A stretch of DNA of 44,290 bases from Proteobacteria bacterium UBA1844 (GCA_002338615.1 DDIS01000130.1:11370-55659), one strand, 5' to 3'; counted from the stretch's first letter, positions 1 through 9,537 are shown. Program-made: numbers and translations. The notes: a model not told the origin generated them from the letters alone.

Positions 1-2
1 CC

Positions 3-947
3 GCCATTAAATGGCGTCGACGATACCCTATTGCTGCCTTTGCCGCTCTCTGGTTTGTCACCGGCCACTTGCTCGAATCGACTACCGTTCCGCTCTACCT
101 GTATTTTGAACATCGAAATTATTTACCCGTTATAGGCCCCATTTTCGCTGCAAGTTTCATGCTTGTGTTACGTACTGGGGCCTATCGAAAAATCGCTCTC
201 GGGTCACTCTCACTCTATTTTGTGGTCACCGTGGGCCTCTTGTACAGCGTGACATCACTATGGGGCAATCCGCAAATGGCGGCTGGCTACTGGCATTTGA
301 ATTCACCACGTTCTGCGGATGCAGTCGGCCACCTGGCAAACCGGCAACTATCCAGTATGGGCCCGCAAGTCTCAATGCTGACGCTGAATGAATTTTCAGA
401 TCAATACCCTGCTCACGCCTATCTGCGTTTGCCTGCACTCGTGTTGTCATGTGCTAACAAGCCCGCGAGGCCGCACGGCGACGCCGTGGAATCGCTTAAG
501 AATTCGCTTTCCAGGATCAGCTTTGCTCCTGAAGTTGGCCCAATGCTGGACGACCTGTTGAATGCTGTACACGACAAAGAATGCAATGGCGTGCCCCCGG
601 GTGCTGTAAAGGACATGATCTTGTCAGTGTTCCGAAACCCGAGATACAGCAGCAATACCAGGTACAGCAGCTGGCACCATCAACTGCTGGCTAAGCTTGC
701 GCGAAACTCTGGCGATACAGATGAGGCCGTTCGACAGCTTACTTTGGCGAGATCCATCAGGCCGAGCGATGACCTCAACCTGATGATTGTTTCTTTGCTT
801 ATCGGCGATCGACAATTCGACGAAGCACGGCAGTTTCTTCAGGAGGTCAACAATGACTTGTCCTTCAATCCCATTAGACGTGTATCTGGAAAAATCAAGC
901 TGAAAGAACTACGGCAGTATGTCGACCTGGTCGAAAACCAGCATTAA
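3..947 (+). CDS. C-terminal part of multi-TM, TPR-tailed glycosyltransferase-C-like membrane protein (5' truncated by window edge)
   Basis: The frame is open from the first bases of the window, so the true start lies outside. The visible ~314 residues begin with hydrophobic segments (the stretch before a TTG at 69, a second around the motif YFEHRNYLP, and a third ending in VTSLW) and continue as a soluble alpha-helical tail. The last ~100 residues look like tetratricopeptide helices (AVRQLTLARSIRPSDD, then DEARQFLQEV). The FEHRNY motif before a TM helix recurs in the protein at 4266-6455, so the two belong to one family of integral-membrane proteins with TPR tails, which resembles the TMTC/PMT-like GT-C group. 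A role in glycan or protein glycosylation is inferred from the neighbouring glycosyltransferase and O-acetylase. The catalytic N-terminal half is not visible. The gene converges on the GT2 gene with a 35-bp gap. Confidence 0.75.
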   Translation, partial: AIKWRRRYPIAAFAALWFVTGHLLESTTVPLYLYFEHRNYLPVIGPIFAASFMLVLRTGAYRKIALGSLSLYFVVTVGLLYSVTSLWGNPQMAAGYWHLNSPRSADAVGHLANRQLSSMGPQVSMLTLNEFSDQYPAHAYLRLPALVLSCANKPARPHGDAVESLKNSLSRISFAPEVGPMLDDLLNAVHDKECNGVPPGAVKDMILSVFRNPRYSSNTRYSSWHHQLLAKLARNSGDTDEAVRQLTLARSIRPSDDLNLMIVSLLIGDRQFDEARQFLQEVNNDLSFNPIRRVSGKIKLKELRQYVDLVENQH

Positions 948-982
948 TATTTGCGACTAATTCGAAAATCAGGACCCTGAGC

Positions 983-1993
983 CTAGGACTCCGAAATGTT
1001 GTCAACGCTGTCTCCAGTTGAGCGTAATCGTCTCATCTGATAAAGCATGCTTTCCTGATTCATTCGTATTCTAACGAGCATGTCTCCGATCAGGCCGGTG
1101 ACCAAAGTCGAAAACCCCAAGAAGCAAAACGTGCCTCCAACAAAGCCGGCCCAAATATGGGGCGAGAACGCGCCAGTTCTGACATAGTGAATGCCGAGAA
1201 AAATAAGCAAAGAAAAGCCGGCTGCGAAACAAACGCAGGCAATCGAGAAAAAGAACCTGAACGGACGGTAAGAGATGAATGCCCGAAGCATAATCTTTAG
1301 TGAACGCGCCGCGTAACGGGGGATGTTTGATGCAACACGCGATTTTCCAAACTCCCGAACACCTCGCACTCTTACCGGAATTTCAACGATAGTCAGACCT
1401 TTGAATATTAGGTCCAGAAAAGATTCTTGTGTATACGTGAACCCCCCGAACAGGTTCATTCTTAGCAGTGTCTCACGTGAATAGACGCGAAAGCCGCAGG
1501 AGACATCGTGAAATCGCTTGCCAGAAAGCAAATGGACGATCATTGCGATGCCCCGGTTCCCCCAGAGCTTCACCCTTGGCATTTTGGGAACCAGCGCCGA
1601 ATCGAGAAACCTTGACGCGGTGACCATATCGGCCTGACCCTGTAGTACCGGCTTCACAAGTCTCGGAATGTCGACCGGGTCGAATTGCCCGTCGCCATCG
1701 ATATGCACCATTATGTCTGCTCTCTTGGAAATAGCGATACCGACCGCGTGACGAAATGTCACACCGAGACCTTGTGTTGTTGCATGACTGACCACTTCCG
1801 CGCCGGCACCACGAGCTCTCTTCACCGTTTCATCCGTCGAACCATCGTCCATTACCAGGACCTCAACCCGGTCAACCCGGTCGATCTGTTGAGGAATACT
1901 TGAGATCACGGAAGCAACAGTGTTCTCCTCGTTGAGGCATGGAATTACAACCAGCAAAAGCTGGGCTCGCCTGAAAGTATTGTCTGATTTCAA
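983..1993 (-). CDS. Glycosyltransferase family 2, polyprenyl-phosphate sugar transferase (DPM1/GtrB-like)
   Basis: Predicted to move a sugar from a nucleotide donor to a polyprenyl phosphate at the inner membrane. The N-terminal GT-A fold is clear: VVIPCLNEEN, the DDGSTDET loop, and the DxD-type IDGDGQFDP metal/nucleotide site. After the catalytic domain the protein has two C-terminal hydrophobic segments, as in GtrB-type enzymes. The frame is open up to an ATG at 2101, but that start would overlap the next gene by 53 bp and add ~36 unrelated residues. I prefer TTG at 1993, which has GGAAGG eight bases upstream and starts just before the first beta-strand; a GTG slightly further upstream is also possible. 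It lies 55 bp downstream of the acyltransferase on the same strand, suggesting one envelope-polysaccharide unit. The sugar is unknown. Confidence 0.88.
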   Translation of the reverse strand: MKSDNTFRRAQLLLVVIPCLNEENTVASVISSIPQQIDRVDRVEVLVMDDGSTDETVKRARGAGAEVVSHATTQGLGVTFRHAVGIAISKRADIMVHIDGDGQFDPVDIPRLVKPVLQGQADMVTASRFLDSALVPKMPRVKLWGNRGIAMIVHLLSGKRFHDVSCGFRVYSRETLLRMNLFGGFTYTQESFLDLIFKGLTIVEIPVRVRGVREFGKSRVASNIPRYAARSLKIMLRAFISYRPFRFFFSIACVCFAAGFSLLIFLGIHYVRTGAFSPHIWAGFVGGTFCFLGFSTLVTGLIGDMLVRIRMNQESMLYQMRRLRSTGDSVDNISES

Positions 1994-2048
1994 AATATTA
2001 CCTTCCACCGCGAATGCGTTTGTATTGTTGCGATTATAGATTGGTACT

Positions 2049-4097
2049 CTATGGCCTTGTGGATGCGGTGTGCGCGATTTCGGCCCATGACCCGGGATCA
2101 AGCCGCATCGCCTTCAAACGCCTGGATACCTCCTCCAATTGCGCCATGACGAATGTATTTGTCAAATGACGTTCGTCTCTAAATACGACTATCCCCGAGC
2201 TCGCCATGGCCGCACAACGCCCGTTCGGGCAGACCAAGTCATTGAGGTCCAGCATCTCAACATTTTTGAACTTCGATGCGGCTTGCGCAAGGTAAGCAGT
2301 AACATCGGCGCTCGCGGAACTCTCGAGTACCTGTTCGCATTCTCGCTCGCTATTTTTAAGGCGAAATGAAAATTCGTAAGGTGATTCGATACAGCTGGGT
2401 CCATTGAATGTAAGGGATGGCGTGCCCGGTACGAGCACAATTCTGTCAGTTGCTCCGGCGAGTGTCCGGAGCACGCTTTGCACCCCGTCTGTCCACTCTT
2501 GTGCAGTAAACTCGTAGTGCGAGGAACTGCCAACAAAAATCACTTCCGGCCTGATGTTGCGAAGATATTCAAGCGCATTTCTGCGCCATTCCGTGCAAGT
2601 ATCGTAGGTGCCCCCTACCCGGTCGTAGTAGTATTCCTGCTCTACTATTGCGCACCCTGATTTGGTAATAACCGCCACGCGCCATTCCGGCGATGCATAG
2701 ATTTCCGGTAGCAAGGAGATCCACTGGGCGCCTATGCTGTCGCCGAGCAGAATAGCTGTTTTTTTACCGTCGTTCGCACCGATGAAACAAGGCTCGACCT
2801 CGGCACTTGAATACCACGTATCGCATCGCATTCCGCGCTTGTATATTGCCGGCATATCAACTCTTGGATCGTAATTGCTGCGGCCAGCGGAGGCCCCTGT
2901 CTCTGCGTCCAAGCCCAGTTTTGCACCCTGGACGGCAACGATCAGGATTGACATCGCAAGCAGCGAACTTGTGAGCGTGCGCAGTGGTACAGGGGTACTG
3001 TACCGACCTTTCCAAAACGGCAATTCTATAAATCGATAGCTAAAGACTGACACCAGGAGCGTGACAGCCACCAACATCAACCCACCTGCCAAACCGCGGC
3101 TAAAGCCGTAAGAGCCTCCAAATATAATGATTGGCCAATGCCAGAGATACACTGAGTATGAGCGATCGCCCAACCAGACCAGCGGAGAGCAACGAAGCAG
3201 TGGGCCAACGACTGGACTCCTGGCTACGTCACCTGCCGCTATTACACAAGCCGCGCCAATCGTCGGGAAAAGTGCGTACAGGCCTGGATATTTCGTGCTT
3301 GGCTCGAGCACAATCGCGCTACCGAAAATGAGCGCCAGTCCAACGATACCGACGAATTCTGTGTACCCTGCCGAACTTTTGCATGGATGCTGTTTGGCCA
3401 ACGTCCCGAACGAAAGTGTGCGTGAGATAAAAACCAATGCGCCCATCGCAAACTGCCAGCCTCGCGATGGCATCATGTAGAAGCTGATTAAAGGTGCGAC
3501 TTGGGTCCAGCGAATACTGATGGCCAGGCTGCATACGAAAATCACCAACAAAAATCCTACGAGTCGTCCATTGTCGACACTGAACCTGCGATTGTTGGCT
3601 GCGAGAATCATCGCGATCGAAATAAGTCCCGGCCAGACCAGGTAGAACTGTTCTTCAACACCAAGAGACCAGGTATGTAAAAACAAATCCTTCGCGGTAA
3701 GAGCATTGAAATAATCAAACTCCGACAACGCAAAGAAAAAATTACTCATCCAGGTTGCTGAATAAACAGCAGACCCGGTTTGCATGCGGACTTCATAAGA
3801 CGAAAGCAATAGCATTGCGAGTAGCATCACGGCAAAGATCATTGCCAGTAAAGCAGGAAGCAAGCGTCGCAATCGGCGAGCCAGAAATCGCGGATATCTT
3901 ATACGACCGGTCGATAGCCACTCGTTCATGAGCAGGCCGGTAATCAGGTACCCCGACAGGACGAAAAAAACATCAACCCCAATAAAGCCGCCGGCAAATC
4001 CTGGTACGTGACTATGGGCCAGAATTACCAGGCCAATTGCTATGGCCCTCAGCCCCTGGACATCCGGGCGATATGAAAGATCGATCCGCAGTTTCAT
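2049..4097 (-). CDS. Acyltransferase-3 family membrane O-acetylase with C-terminal SGNH domain (OafA/YrhL-like)
   Basis: A 682-residue protein of typical length for the fused acyltransferase-3/SGNH family, which transfers acyl (usually acetyl) groups onto surface polysaccharides from the inner membrane. The N-terminal ~370 residues are strongly hydrophobic with about ten TM helices and carry the family hallmarks: the LRAIAIG motif, the first-helix histidine (LAHSH) and the GGFIGVDVFFVLSGYLI segment. The periplasmic C-terminal part has the SGNH nucleophile block (ILLGDSIGAQW) and a late catalytic Asp-x-x-His candidate (DERHLTN). The two-domain layout is that of OafA-like O-antigen acetylases. 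Neighbours are the GT2 downstream and the TPR membrane protein upstream on the same strand, 168 bp away. The acceptor sugar cannot be read from sequence. Confidence 0.92.
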   Translation of the reverse strand: MKLRIDLSYRPDVQGLRAIAIGLVILAHSHVPGFAGGFIGVDVFFVLSGYLITGLLMNEWLSTGRIRYPRFLARRLRRLLPALLAMIFAVMLLAMLLLSSYEVRMQTGSAVYSATWMSNFFFALSEFDYFNALTAKDLFLHTWSLGVEEQFYLVWPGLISIAMILAANNRRFSVDNGRLVGFLLVIFVCSLAISIRWTQVAPLISFYMMPSRGWQFAMGALVFISRTLSFGTLAKQHPCKSSAGYTEFVGIVGLALIFGSAIVLEPSTKYPGLYALFPTIGAACVIAAGDVARSPVVGPLLRCSPLVWLGDRSYSVYLWHWPIIIFGGSYGFSRGLAGGLMLVAVTLLVSVFSYRFIELPFWKGRYSTPVPLRTLTSSLLAMSILIVAVQGAKLGLDAETGASAGRSNYDPRVDMPAIYKRGMRCDTWYSSAEVEPCFIGANDGKKTAILLGDSIGAQWISLLPEIYASPEWRVAVITKSGCAIVEQEYYYDRVGGTYDTCTEWRRNALEYLRNIRPEVIFVGSSSHYEFTAQEWTDGVQSVLRTLAGATDRIVLVPGTPSLTFNGPSCIESPYEFSFRLKNSERECEQVLESSASADVTAYLAQAASKFKNVEMLDLNDLVCPNGRCAAMASSGIVVFRDERHLTNTFVMAQLEEVSRRLKAMRLDPGSWAEIAHTASTRP

Positions 4098-4265
4098 GGT
4101 TCCCGAATTTGTCGCCTGCCTGGCGAGGTCCTGACGTACAGATTATGACAAGCAAAATAGCATTGCTCATCTGACTTTTCTGTGACACATCTGACAGTAT
4201 TCTGGCTTCGCCATGCCTGATCGGGCTCGCGGCAGGCGCCAGGCGACTCGCTTTCTACCGATTAA

Positions 4266-6455
4266 CTAGCCTGTGCCATTGACGTCGCCGGCTCTACCAG
4301 AAACGTCTTTACGCCATTCGGCCAACTTATGCTCCACCAGTTGCATTTCGTACAAATCGTCTGCTTGCCAGGACAGGCCGAGAGTACTCGCCAGCGCCAG
4401 CATGTCTTCGGCATCGCTATACCGCTTTTGCCTGATCAAAATTTTTGCGGCACCAAGGTACAGTCGTACTCGAGCAGGCATCGAAAATATTGCTGCGTCG
4501 ATCGTTGCCAGCGCCTCTTGCAATTCTTCTTTCGACGCATAGTAGTTTGCTACACCCAAAAAAATTGTTTCAGCGAGATCATACCGCACAATTCTCGTGT
4601 TCAGTTCCAGTTCCATTGCCTGCCCCAGCATCGCCCGGGCATCTGCGGGTCGTCCGTTACGAGCCAGAACATCGGCGGCCCTGTAGGTTGGCACGGCTGA
4701 TGCAGCGGACAGTGCCTGCGCTTCGAGGTATGCTGCAACCGATTCGTCGACCGCACCTATCGAATCCAACAGTTTCGCTTTTGAAAAAAGCATTAGCACC
4801 AGGTCGACATCGGGTCGCGACTTCGCCGCGCCCAATGCATCAATTGTCGAAATTAATACCTGTGGCGAAAGCTTGCAACGCCTAGCAACGACTTCGTCGA
4901 CGAGCGAACCGATCGCAGATACGCCAAAAGCTGCGATCGTGCGCGGCGGATCTCCGGCAATTACTGTCAACGCTTCTTCATCAACCAAGCGTCCCTCTTT
5001 GCAATCCACGAACGCGCGCTGCAAAAGTGCAGCAGGAGTGTCAGGTAGTTTCTTTTGGTACTCTCGGGCTATTGCGAATTCTCCCGCCGCAGCATACAAG
5101 TTCGTATAAAACACGTTCAACCTTTGCGAATCCGGGTGCGCCTTGTATGCGTACTCATAAAGACTTGCAGGAGTAGACCACGTATTCGCCCGCTGCCAGG
5201 TGAGAATTGCCACGCAGCTTATTCCAATGAACGCGGCGGCGGCTGTGGTCTTCCAATCATCGGCAAGCGTCGCAACGATTGCAAAAATTGCCAGAAAAAT
5301 TCCGAATGATCCAATGTAATTTCGATGTTCAAACATCAATTCCAGGCCGAATATGCTGGACTCCATAGCATGAGATATGAAGAAGAACAGGATGCCAAAG
5401 CTAACAAGCGGCAGTTTGCGCCTGAATACGACTGCACTGCTCACAAACGCCACAATTAGTATCGCGGAAATAAAAGTCGTTATTGGCGAAAACAGGCCGG
5501 TAGACAGCGTGAAGTCATCGTGGAAAAAGCCCATTCGCAGCTGGATCGGCACCAGCAACTGGGAGAGGTAGACCACAAGTACCCGGAACTGCGTCAACAC
5601 CCTTTCCAGCAGGGTGAAATCCCGGAAAGCGTAGCCTTTCAAAACGATATCCGAAAAATTGACCAGAACCACGAGAGCCGCTGCAACATAAGCAACCAAC
5701 AGAGCTGCGTGAATAACTTTGAGTGATTTCTGTGCCGGTTTCGGTGCGGCGAACTGAAATATGATGAACTCCATCAGGCTGCAATAGACCGGGAACAGCA
5801 CACCGCTTTCTTTGCTAAAGGCCGCCAGCGGGAAGAAGACGCCAAAGCCGATACCGATATACAGCCAGCCGCGAATAGCTGAGCGTTCCAGTTCAAGCCT
5901 GCCTTTCGTATAGGCGACCAAACCTGCAAACACGAACAGCGTCGACAGTTCGGTCATGCGTTGCACCGTGTACAAGACAGTACTGACCTGCAGCGGGTGC
6001 AAAAGCCACAGCGCGGCAACGACAAGACCTGCAAACCAGGGATCTACTGCACTATGCCGAGGTAGCGCCTTCACAAGCAAAGCGGTCAGCCAGAAAACCA
6101 GCAAGCCACTGATGAGGTGAAACATTACGTTGCCATATTTCCACCACCAGGTATCAGGACCGTGTGCAATTGCGTCGAGGATAAACGTCGCCATGGAAAC
6201 GGGCCTGCCCAGCGGACCGCTCGAACTGATAATGTAATTTCTGAACAAAACGCCGGGATCCAACGCACTCTGCGCGATCAACCCGTTCAATTGCGGGAGA
6301 TCATCTAGCAGCAGTGGGCCCGACAAGCCCGACCAATAGACAACTAGCGTAAGCACGAGAACCAGCGCGAACAGAAGCATTGCAAGCACATTGGCCGGCA
6401 TTACTCTTGACACGCTACTGGACTGCACAGAATCGAATCGGTTTCGCGCTGTCAT
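4266..6455 (-). CDS. Multi-TM protein with C-terminal TPR region, GT-C/TMTC-like glycosyltransferase candidate
   Basis: A 729-residue protein. The first ~430 residues hold about ten to twelve TM helices; the early periplasmic loop has an acidic pair (PLLLDDLPQ) where GT-C enzymes keep their catalytic acidic residues, followed by GPLGRPVSMATF, a conserved block in TMTC/PMT-like proteins. The motif MFEHRNYIGSFG precedes one of the last TM helices. The C-terminal ~300 residues are helical and TPR-like (e.g. SRPDVDLVLMLFSKAK, then RPADARAMLGQAMELE). Family membership suggests lipid-linked sugar transfer to protein or glycan, but donor and acceptor are unknown and the enzyme activity is not proven. 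It is paralogous in its core motif to the truncated gene at the left edge. Its start is the only well-placed ATG; the stretch 5' to it is shared with the isocitrate lyase promoter region. Confidence 0.85.
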   Translation of the reverse strand: MTARNRFDSVQSSSVSRVMPANVLAMLLFALVLVLTLVVYWSGLSGPLLLDDLPQLNGLIAQSALDPGVLFRNYIISSSGPLGRPVSMATFILDAIAHGPDTWWWKYGNVMFHLISGLLVFWLTALLVKALPRHSAVDPWFAGLVVAALWLLHPLQVSTVLYTVQRMTELSTLFVFAGLVAYTKGRLELERSAIRGWLYIGIGFGVFFPLAAFSKESGVLFPVYCSLMEFIIFQFAAPKPAQKSLKVIHAALLVAYVAAALVVLVNFSDIVLKGYAFRDFTLLERVLTQFRVLVVYLSQLLVPIQLRMGFFHDDFTLSTGLFSPITTFISAILIVAFVSSAVVFRRKLPLVSFGILFFFISHAMESSIFGLELMFEHRNYIGSFGIFLAIFAIVATLADDWKTTAAAAFIGISCVAILTWQRANTWSTPASLYEYAYKAHPDSQRLNVFYTNLYAAAGEFAIAREYQKKLPDTPAALLQRAFVDCKEGRLVDEEALTVIAGDPPRTIAAFGVSAIGSLVDEVVARRCKLSPQVLISTIDALGAAKSRPDVDLVLMLFSKAKLLDSIGAVDESVAAYLEAQALSAASAVPTYRAADVLARNGRPADARAMLGQAMELELNTRIVRYDLAETIFLGVANYYASKEELQEALATIDAAIFSMPARVRLYLGAAKILIRQKRYSDAEDMLALASTLGLSWQADDLYEMQLVEHKLAEWRKDVSGRAGDVNGTG

Positions 6456-6756
6456 TGGATAGAGGATTCCCCGCGGTCCCGAGCCACGAAAGCGGCCCCT
6501 GCGACTATTGTTAAACGAGGCAGAATATCAAAATCGGTACGATCGATACGGGCTCATCGTGCGAGAACCGCAGTGCGGCACAGATCCGGGGCCCTCGGCG
6601 CACTTGCGAAAAGAGCTGCGCCCGGAAACTCGCTCATAATTTGTGAAATTGACATTGTAAAGTTTTTTCTGTGAATTTTTCGTTGTTTAGCATCTAAGAT
6701 TTGCTCCTAGCCACTCTGCGCAGCGAGCACTGCCGACAACGACGTCAGGAGTACCA
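6456..6756 (+). promoter_or_regulatory. Divergent intergenic region; probable aceA promoter and RBS
   Basis: This 301-bp gap separates the minus-strand TPR membrane protein from isocitrate lyase. A perfect TTGACA lies at 6649-6654 with a weak -10 (TGAATT, 6672-6677) after 17 bp; a second -10-like hexamer TAAGAT is at 6695-6700. The lyase has a good Shine-Dalgarno, AGGAG at 6747-6751, five bases before its ATG. I see no gene, tRNA or long inverted repeat in the gap. Promoter assignment is by eye only. Confidence 0.4.
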
Positions 6757-8352
6757 ATGTCGAACTATACAGATGACCTGAATCATGCCGCCCACCTGAT
6801 CGGCAACCACGGCGGTGCGTGGGATTCCATCAGCCCCGAATCCGTTGCCCGCATGAAAGCGCAGAACCGCTTCACGACCGGGCTGGATATCGCGAAATAC
6901 ACGGCCAGGATCATGCGCGACGATATGGCCCGCTACGATGCAGACCCTTCCCGGTATACACAGTCATTGGGGTGCTGGCATGGATTTATTGGCCAGCAAA
7001 AGATGATCTCCATAAAGAAACACTTCAACAGCACTGAGGGGCGCTACCTGTACCTGTCCGGCTGGATGGTCGCCGCGCTTCGCTCGGAATTCGGCCCGCT
7101 GCCGGACCAGTCCATGCATGAGAAAACCTCGGTCGCCGCCCTGATCGAAGAGTTGTACACATTCCTGCGCCAGGCGGATGCACGCGAGCTTGGCGTGTTG
7201 TTTCGCAACCTGGATGCTGCCCGGGATGCAGGCGATGCCGTCAGGGAGCAGGCAATCAAGAAATCAATCGACAATTTCCAGACGCATGTTGTGCCGATTA
7301 TCGCAGACATTGATGCAGGGTTTGGTAATGCAGAAGCAACCTACCTGCTCGCAAAGAAAATGATTGAGGCCGGCGCGTGCTGTATCCAGATCGAAAACCA
7401 GGTGTCCGATGAAAAGCAATGCGGCCACCAGGACGGAAAGGTCACGGTTCCACATGATGATTTCCTCGCGAAGATACGAGCCGTGCGTTATGCGTTTCTT
7501 GAGTTGGGTGTCGACGACGGCGTGATCGTCGCGCGCACGGATTCTCTTGGCGCGGGCCTCACGAAACAGATTGCCGTTACGGAAGTACCGGGTGATCTGG
7601 GCGATCAATACAACTCGTTTCTTGATGTTGAAGAAGTCGCTACTGATGAATTGAACAATGGCGATGTTGTTATCAACCGGGCCGGCACGCTGGTTCGTCC
7701 AAAGCGGCTAGCCAGCAACCTGTTCCAGTTTCGGCCCGGCACCGGCGAAGACCGCGTTGTGCTGGATTGCATTACGTCCCTGCAGCACGGTGCGGACCTG
7801 TTGTGGATTGAAACGGAAAAGCCCCACATTGGGCAGATTGGCGGCATGGTTAGCCGTATTCGCAAAGTCATACCGAATGCAAAGCTGGTGTACAACAACA
7901 GCCCGTCTTTCAACTGGACCCTGAACTTTCGTCAACAGGTATTCGATGCCTGGTCGGCCGAGGGCAAGGACGTTTCAGCTTACAGCCGCGACCACCTGAT
8001 GAGCGCTGAATACGACGACACCGAGTTGTCAGAAACGGCAGATGAACGCATCCGTACATTCCAGGCGGATGCGGCGAGAGAAGCTGGCATTTTTCATCAC
8101 CTGATTACCTTGCCAACTTACCACACGGCCGCGCTGTCGACGGATGAACTCGCCAGGGAATACTTTGGTGACAGCGGCATGCTCGGTTACGTGCGCGGCG
8201 TGCAACGAAAAGAAATTCGTCAGGGCATCGCCTGCGTAAAACACCAGAACATGTCCGGCTCGGACATCGGCGACGATCACAAAGGGTACTTTTCCGGGGA
8301 TGCAGCGCTCAAAGCATCGGGTGAGGGCAACACGATGAACCAGTTTTCCTGA
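6757..8352 (+). CDS. aceA: Isocitrate lyase, long form
   Basis: Cleaves isocitrate to glyoxylate and succinate, the first step of the glyoxylate shunt, in the cytoplasm. At 531 residues it matches the long isocitrate lyases of Pseudomonas and relatives rather than the ~430-residue E. coli type. The signature loop carrying the catalytic cysteine reads KQCGHQDGK, where the short enzymes have KKCGH. Upstream are the Mg-binding acidic residues (PIIADIDAGFGN), and later the substrate-binding block YNNSPSFNW and GGMVSRIRK. The insertion region typical of the long type is present around residues 270-330. Start and RBS are unambiguous (AGGAG, five bases before ATG). It stands alone: no malate synthase is in the window. 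It is convergent with the HAD hydrolase, with a stem-loop in the 70-bp gap. Confidence 0.97.
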   Translation: MSNYTDDLNHAAHLIGNHGGAWDSISPESVARMKAQNRFTTGLDIAKYTARIMRDDMARYDADPSRYTQSLGCWHGFIGQQKMISIKKHFNSTEGRYLYLSGWMVAALRSEFGPLPDQSMHEKTSVAALIEELYTFLRQADARELGVLFRNLDAARDAGDAVREQAIKKSIDNFQTHVVPIIADIDAGFGNAEATYLLAKKMIEAGACCIQIENQVSDEKQCGHQDGKVTVPHDDFLAKIRAVRYAFLELGVDDGVIVARTDSLGAGLTKQIAVTEVPGDLGDQYNSFLDVEEVATDELNNGDVVINRAGTLVRPKRLASNLFQFRPGTGEDRVVLDCITSLQHGADLLWIETEKPHIGQIGGMVSRIRKVIPNAKLVYNNSPSFNWTLNFRQQVFDAWSAEGKDVSAYSRDHLMSAEYDDTELSETADERIRTFQADAAREAGIFHHLITLPTYHTAALSTDELAREYFGDSGMLGYVRGVQRKEIRQGIACVKHQNMSGSDIGDDHKGYFSGDAALKASGEGNTMNQFS

Positions 8353-8357
8353 GAATT

Positions 8358-8403
8358 TTGCAGACTCGCTTGCTGTCGAAGTGGATCAGCCCTAAGTCTG
8401 CAA
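8358..8403. terminator. Stem-loop between convergent aceA and HAD gene
   Basis: Nine-bp perfect inverted repeat TTGCAGACT (8358-8366) / AGTCTGCAA (8395-8403), with a shorter GCTG/CAGC pair inside the 28-nt loop. It sits in the 70-bp gap between two convergent genes, the expected place for a bidirectional terminator, but has no T-run on either strand, so intrinsic termination is doubtful. Confidence 0.4.
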
Positions 8404-8422
8404 GACTGCGGCCGACAGGCTG

Positions 8423-9442
8423 CTAGTGCGAGGAATCGGGATAAATCGTTTTCCAGTCGTTTTTCATGTCGACGACAAGCCAACCACGCTTGCCGGCTTC
8501 ATCGAGGGCCGCGTCGAGCCTACCCATGTGGGAGTCGCGATCGTAGGCGAACTCCCGCTCAGCGTCGGTATGGTGGACGATGAGCCCGAATCGCGGTGTT
8601 GTGTCCGACGCATTGCGCGCAATAGTTGTGTATTGCAGCATCTGCAAATCACCATCCGAATTCCCGCCGGCAACCAGAGGCCTGCGCCCGATATGGCGAT
8701 AAATCCCAATCGGCTTGCCGGCCTTGTCATCGACGAGCACGAGCTTCGGCACCTTCACGATGGTGGGAATACCATCACGCATCTCGAACGTCGCATCGAT
8801 CTCTGAGCCTACCACTTGCTCCGGGGGCACGCCGTACACTCGTTCGGCAAACACGCGCATGAAATCGATACCGCCGCCCGACACGAGGAAAGTCTTGAAG
8901 TCATTGGCGCGCAGGTAATCCAGGAGTTCGAGCATTGGCTGAAAAACCATTTCGTCGTAGCGTTTGCCAGTCGTGGGGTGCCTGGCCGTTTCAAGCCACC
9001 TGGCGACAGAGTCCGCAAACTCCTCCGCCGTCATGTTCGCATGCGACGCTGCTATGACCTTGGCGAGACCTTGCTTGCCGGTCGCCATCAGACCCTTCAT
9101 ATCACCGGCGATGACACTCTTGAAGGGTTCCGTGGTTTTCCACTCCGGGTGCTTGGGAGCCATTGCGCGAACGCGGTCGAGTGCGAACAAACCCTGGAAA
9201 TACACGGGTTGCTCGCTCCAAAGCGTGCCGTCATTATCGAAGACGGCGATGCGTTCCTCGGCCGCTACGAAATCCGCTGAATCTTTGGCCGTTACGCGAT
9301 CGACGAACTTGATCACGGCGGTTTTGGCGCCCGTATTGTTCCACGAGGGCAGCGGATCGTTTTGTGCCATGGCTACCTGGAGAAGGGCCACGCTTGCCAC
9401 AAGGGAAAGCGTGATGGATAGCAAGTACCTCTGAGGACGCAT
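8423..9442 (-). CDS. Secreted HAD-superfamily hydrolase (phosphatase-like)
   Basis: Probably a periplasmic phosphatase of the haloacid dehalogenase superfamily. An N-terminal signal peptide (LLSITLSLVASVALLQ, cleavage near AMAQ) is followed by motif I, FDNDGTLWSE, with the nucleophile Asp and general acid Asp two residues apart. Motif II is likely FLVSGGG, and motif III/IV is GGNSDGDLQML, with the Mg-binding aspartates. Length (~339 residues) fits HAD enzymes with an alpha-helical cap, here between motifs I and II. I chose the second ATG at 9442 because AGG at 9451-9453 lies eight bases upstream; the first ATG (9448) is too close to it. The gene follows the arylsulfatase on the same strand, with a strong hairpin between. 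The substrate is unknown; a phospho- or sulfo-ester scavenging role is inferred from that neighbour. Confidence 0.85.
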   Translation of the reverse strand: MRPQRYLLSITLSLVASVALLQVAMAQNDPLPSWNNTGAKTAVIKFVDRVTAKDSADFVAAEERIAVFDNDGTLWSEQPVYFQGLFALDRVRAMAPKHPEWKTTEPFKSVIAGDMKGLMATGKQGLAKVIAASHANMTAEEFADSVARWLETARHPTTGKRYDEMVFQPMLELLDYLRANDFKTFLVSGGGIDFMRVFAERVYGVPPEQVVGSEIDATFEMRDGIPTIVKVPKLVLVDDKAGKPIGIYRHIGRRPLVAGGNSDGDLQMLQYTTIARNASDTTPRFGLIVHHTDAEREFAYDRDSHMGRLDAALDEAGKRGWLVVDMKNDWKTIYPDSSH

Positions 9443-9505
9443 GTTCATGACCTAAATCGTTTGCAGTTTCTGGTGAGCCTTGGCTGCGTTTCCGTTTCGA
9501 AGAGC

Positions 9506-9537
9506 AGGTTCCCGGCGTGCAATGCACGCCGGGACCT
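9506..9537. repeat. Strong GC-rich hairpin between sulfatase and HAD genes
   Basis: CCCGGCGTGC (9511-9520), loop AAT, GCACGCCGGG (9524-9533): ten perfect pairs, extended by AGGT/ACCT across a one-base bulge. No T-run follows on either strand. It may be an mRNA-stabilising or partial-termination element between the two co-directional genes, or a REP-like dispersed palindrome. Confidence 0.6.

Noticed and set aside
1994..2101. N-terminal extension of the GT2 gene to ATG 2101
   Set aside because: It would overlap the acyltransferase gene by 53 bp and add residues unlike GT2 N termini; TTG 1993 has a better Shine-Dalgarno.
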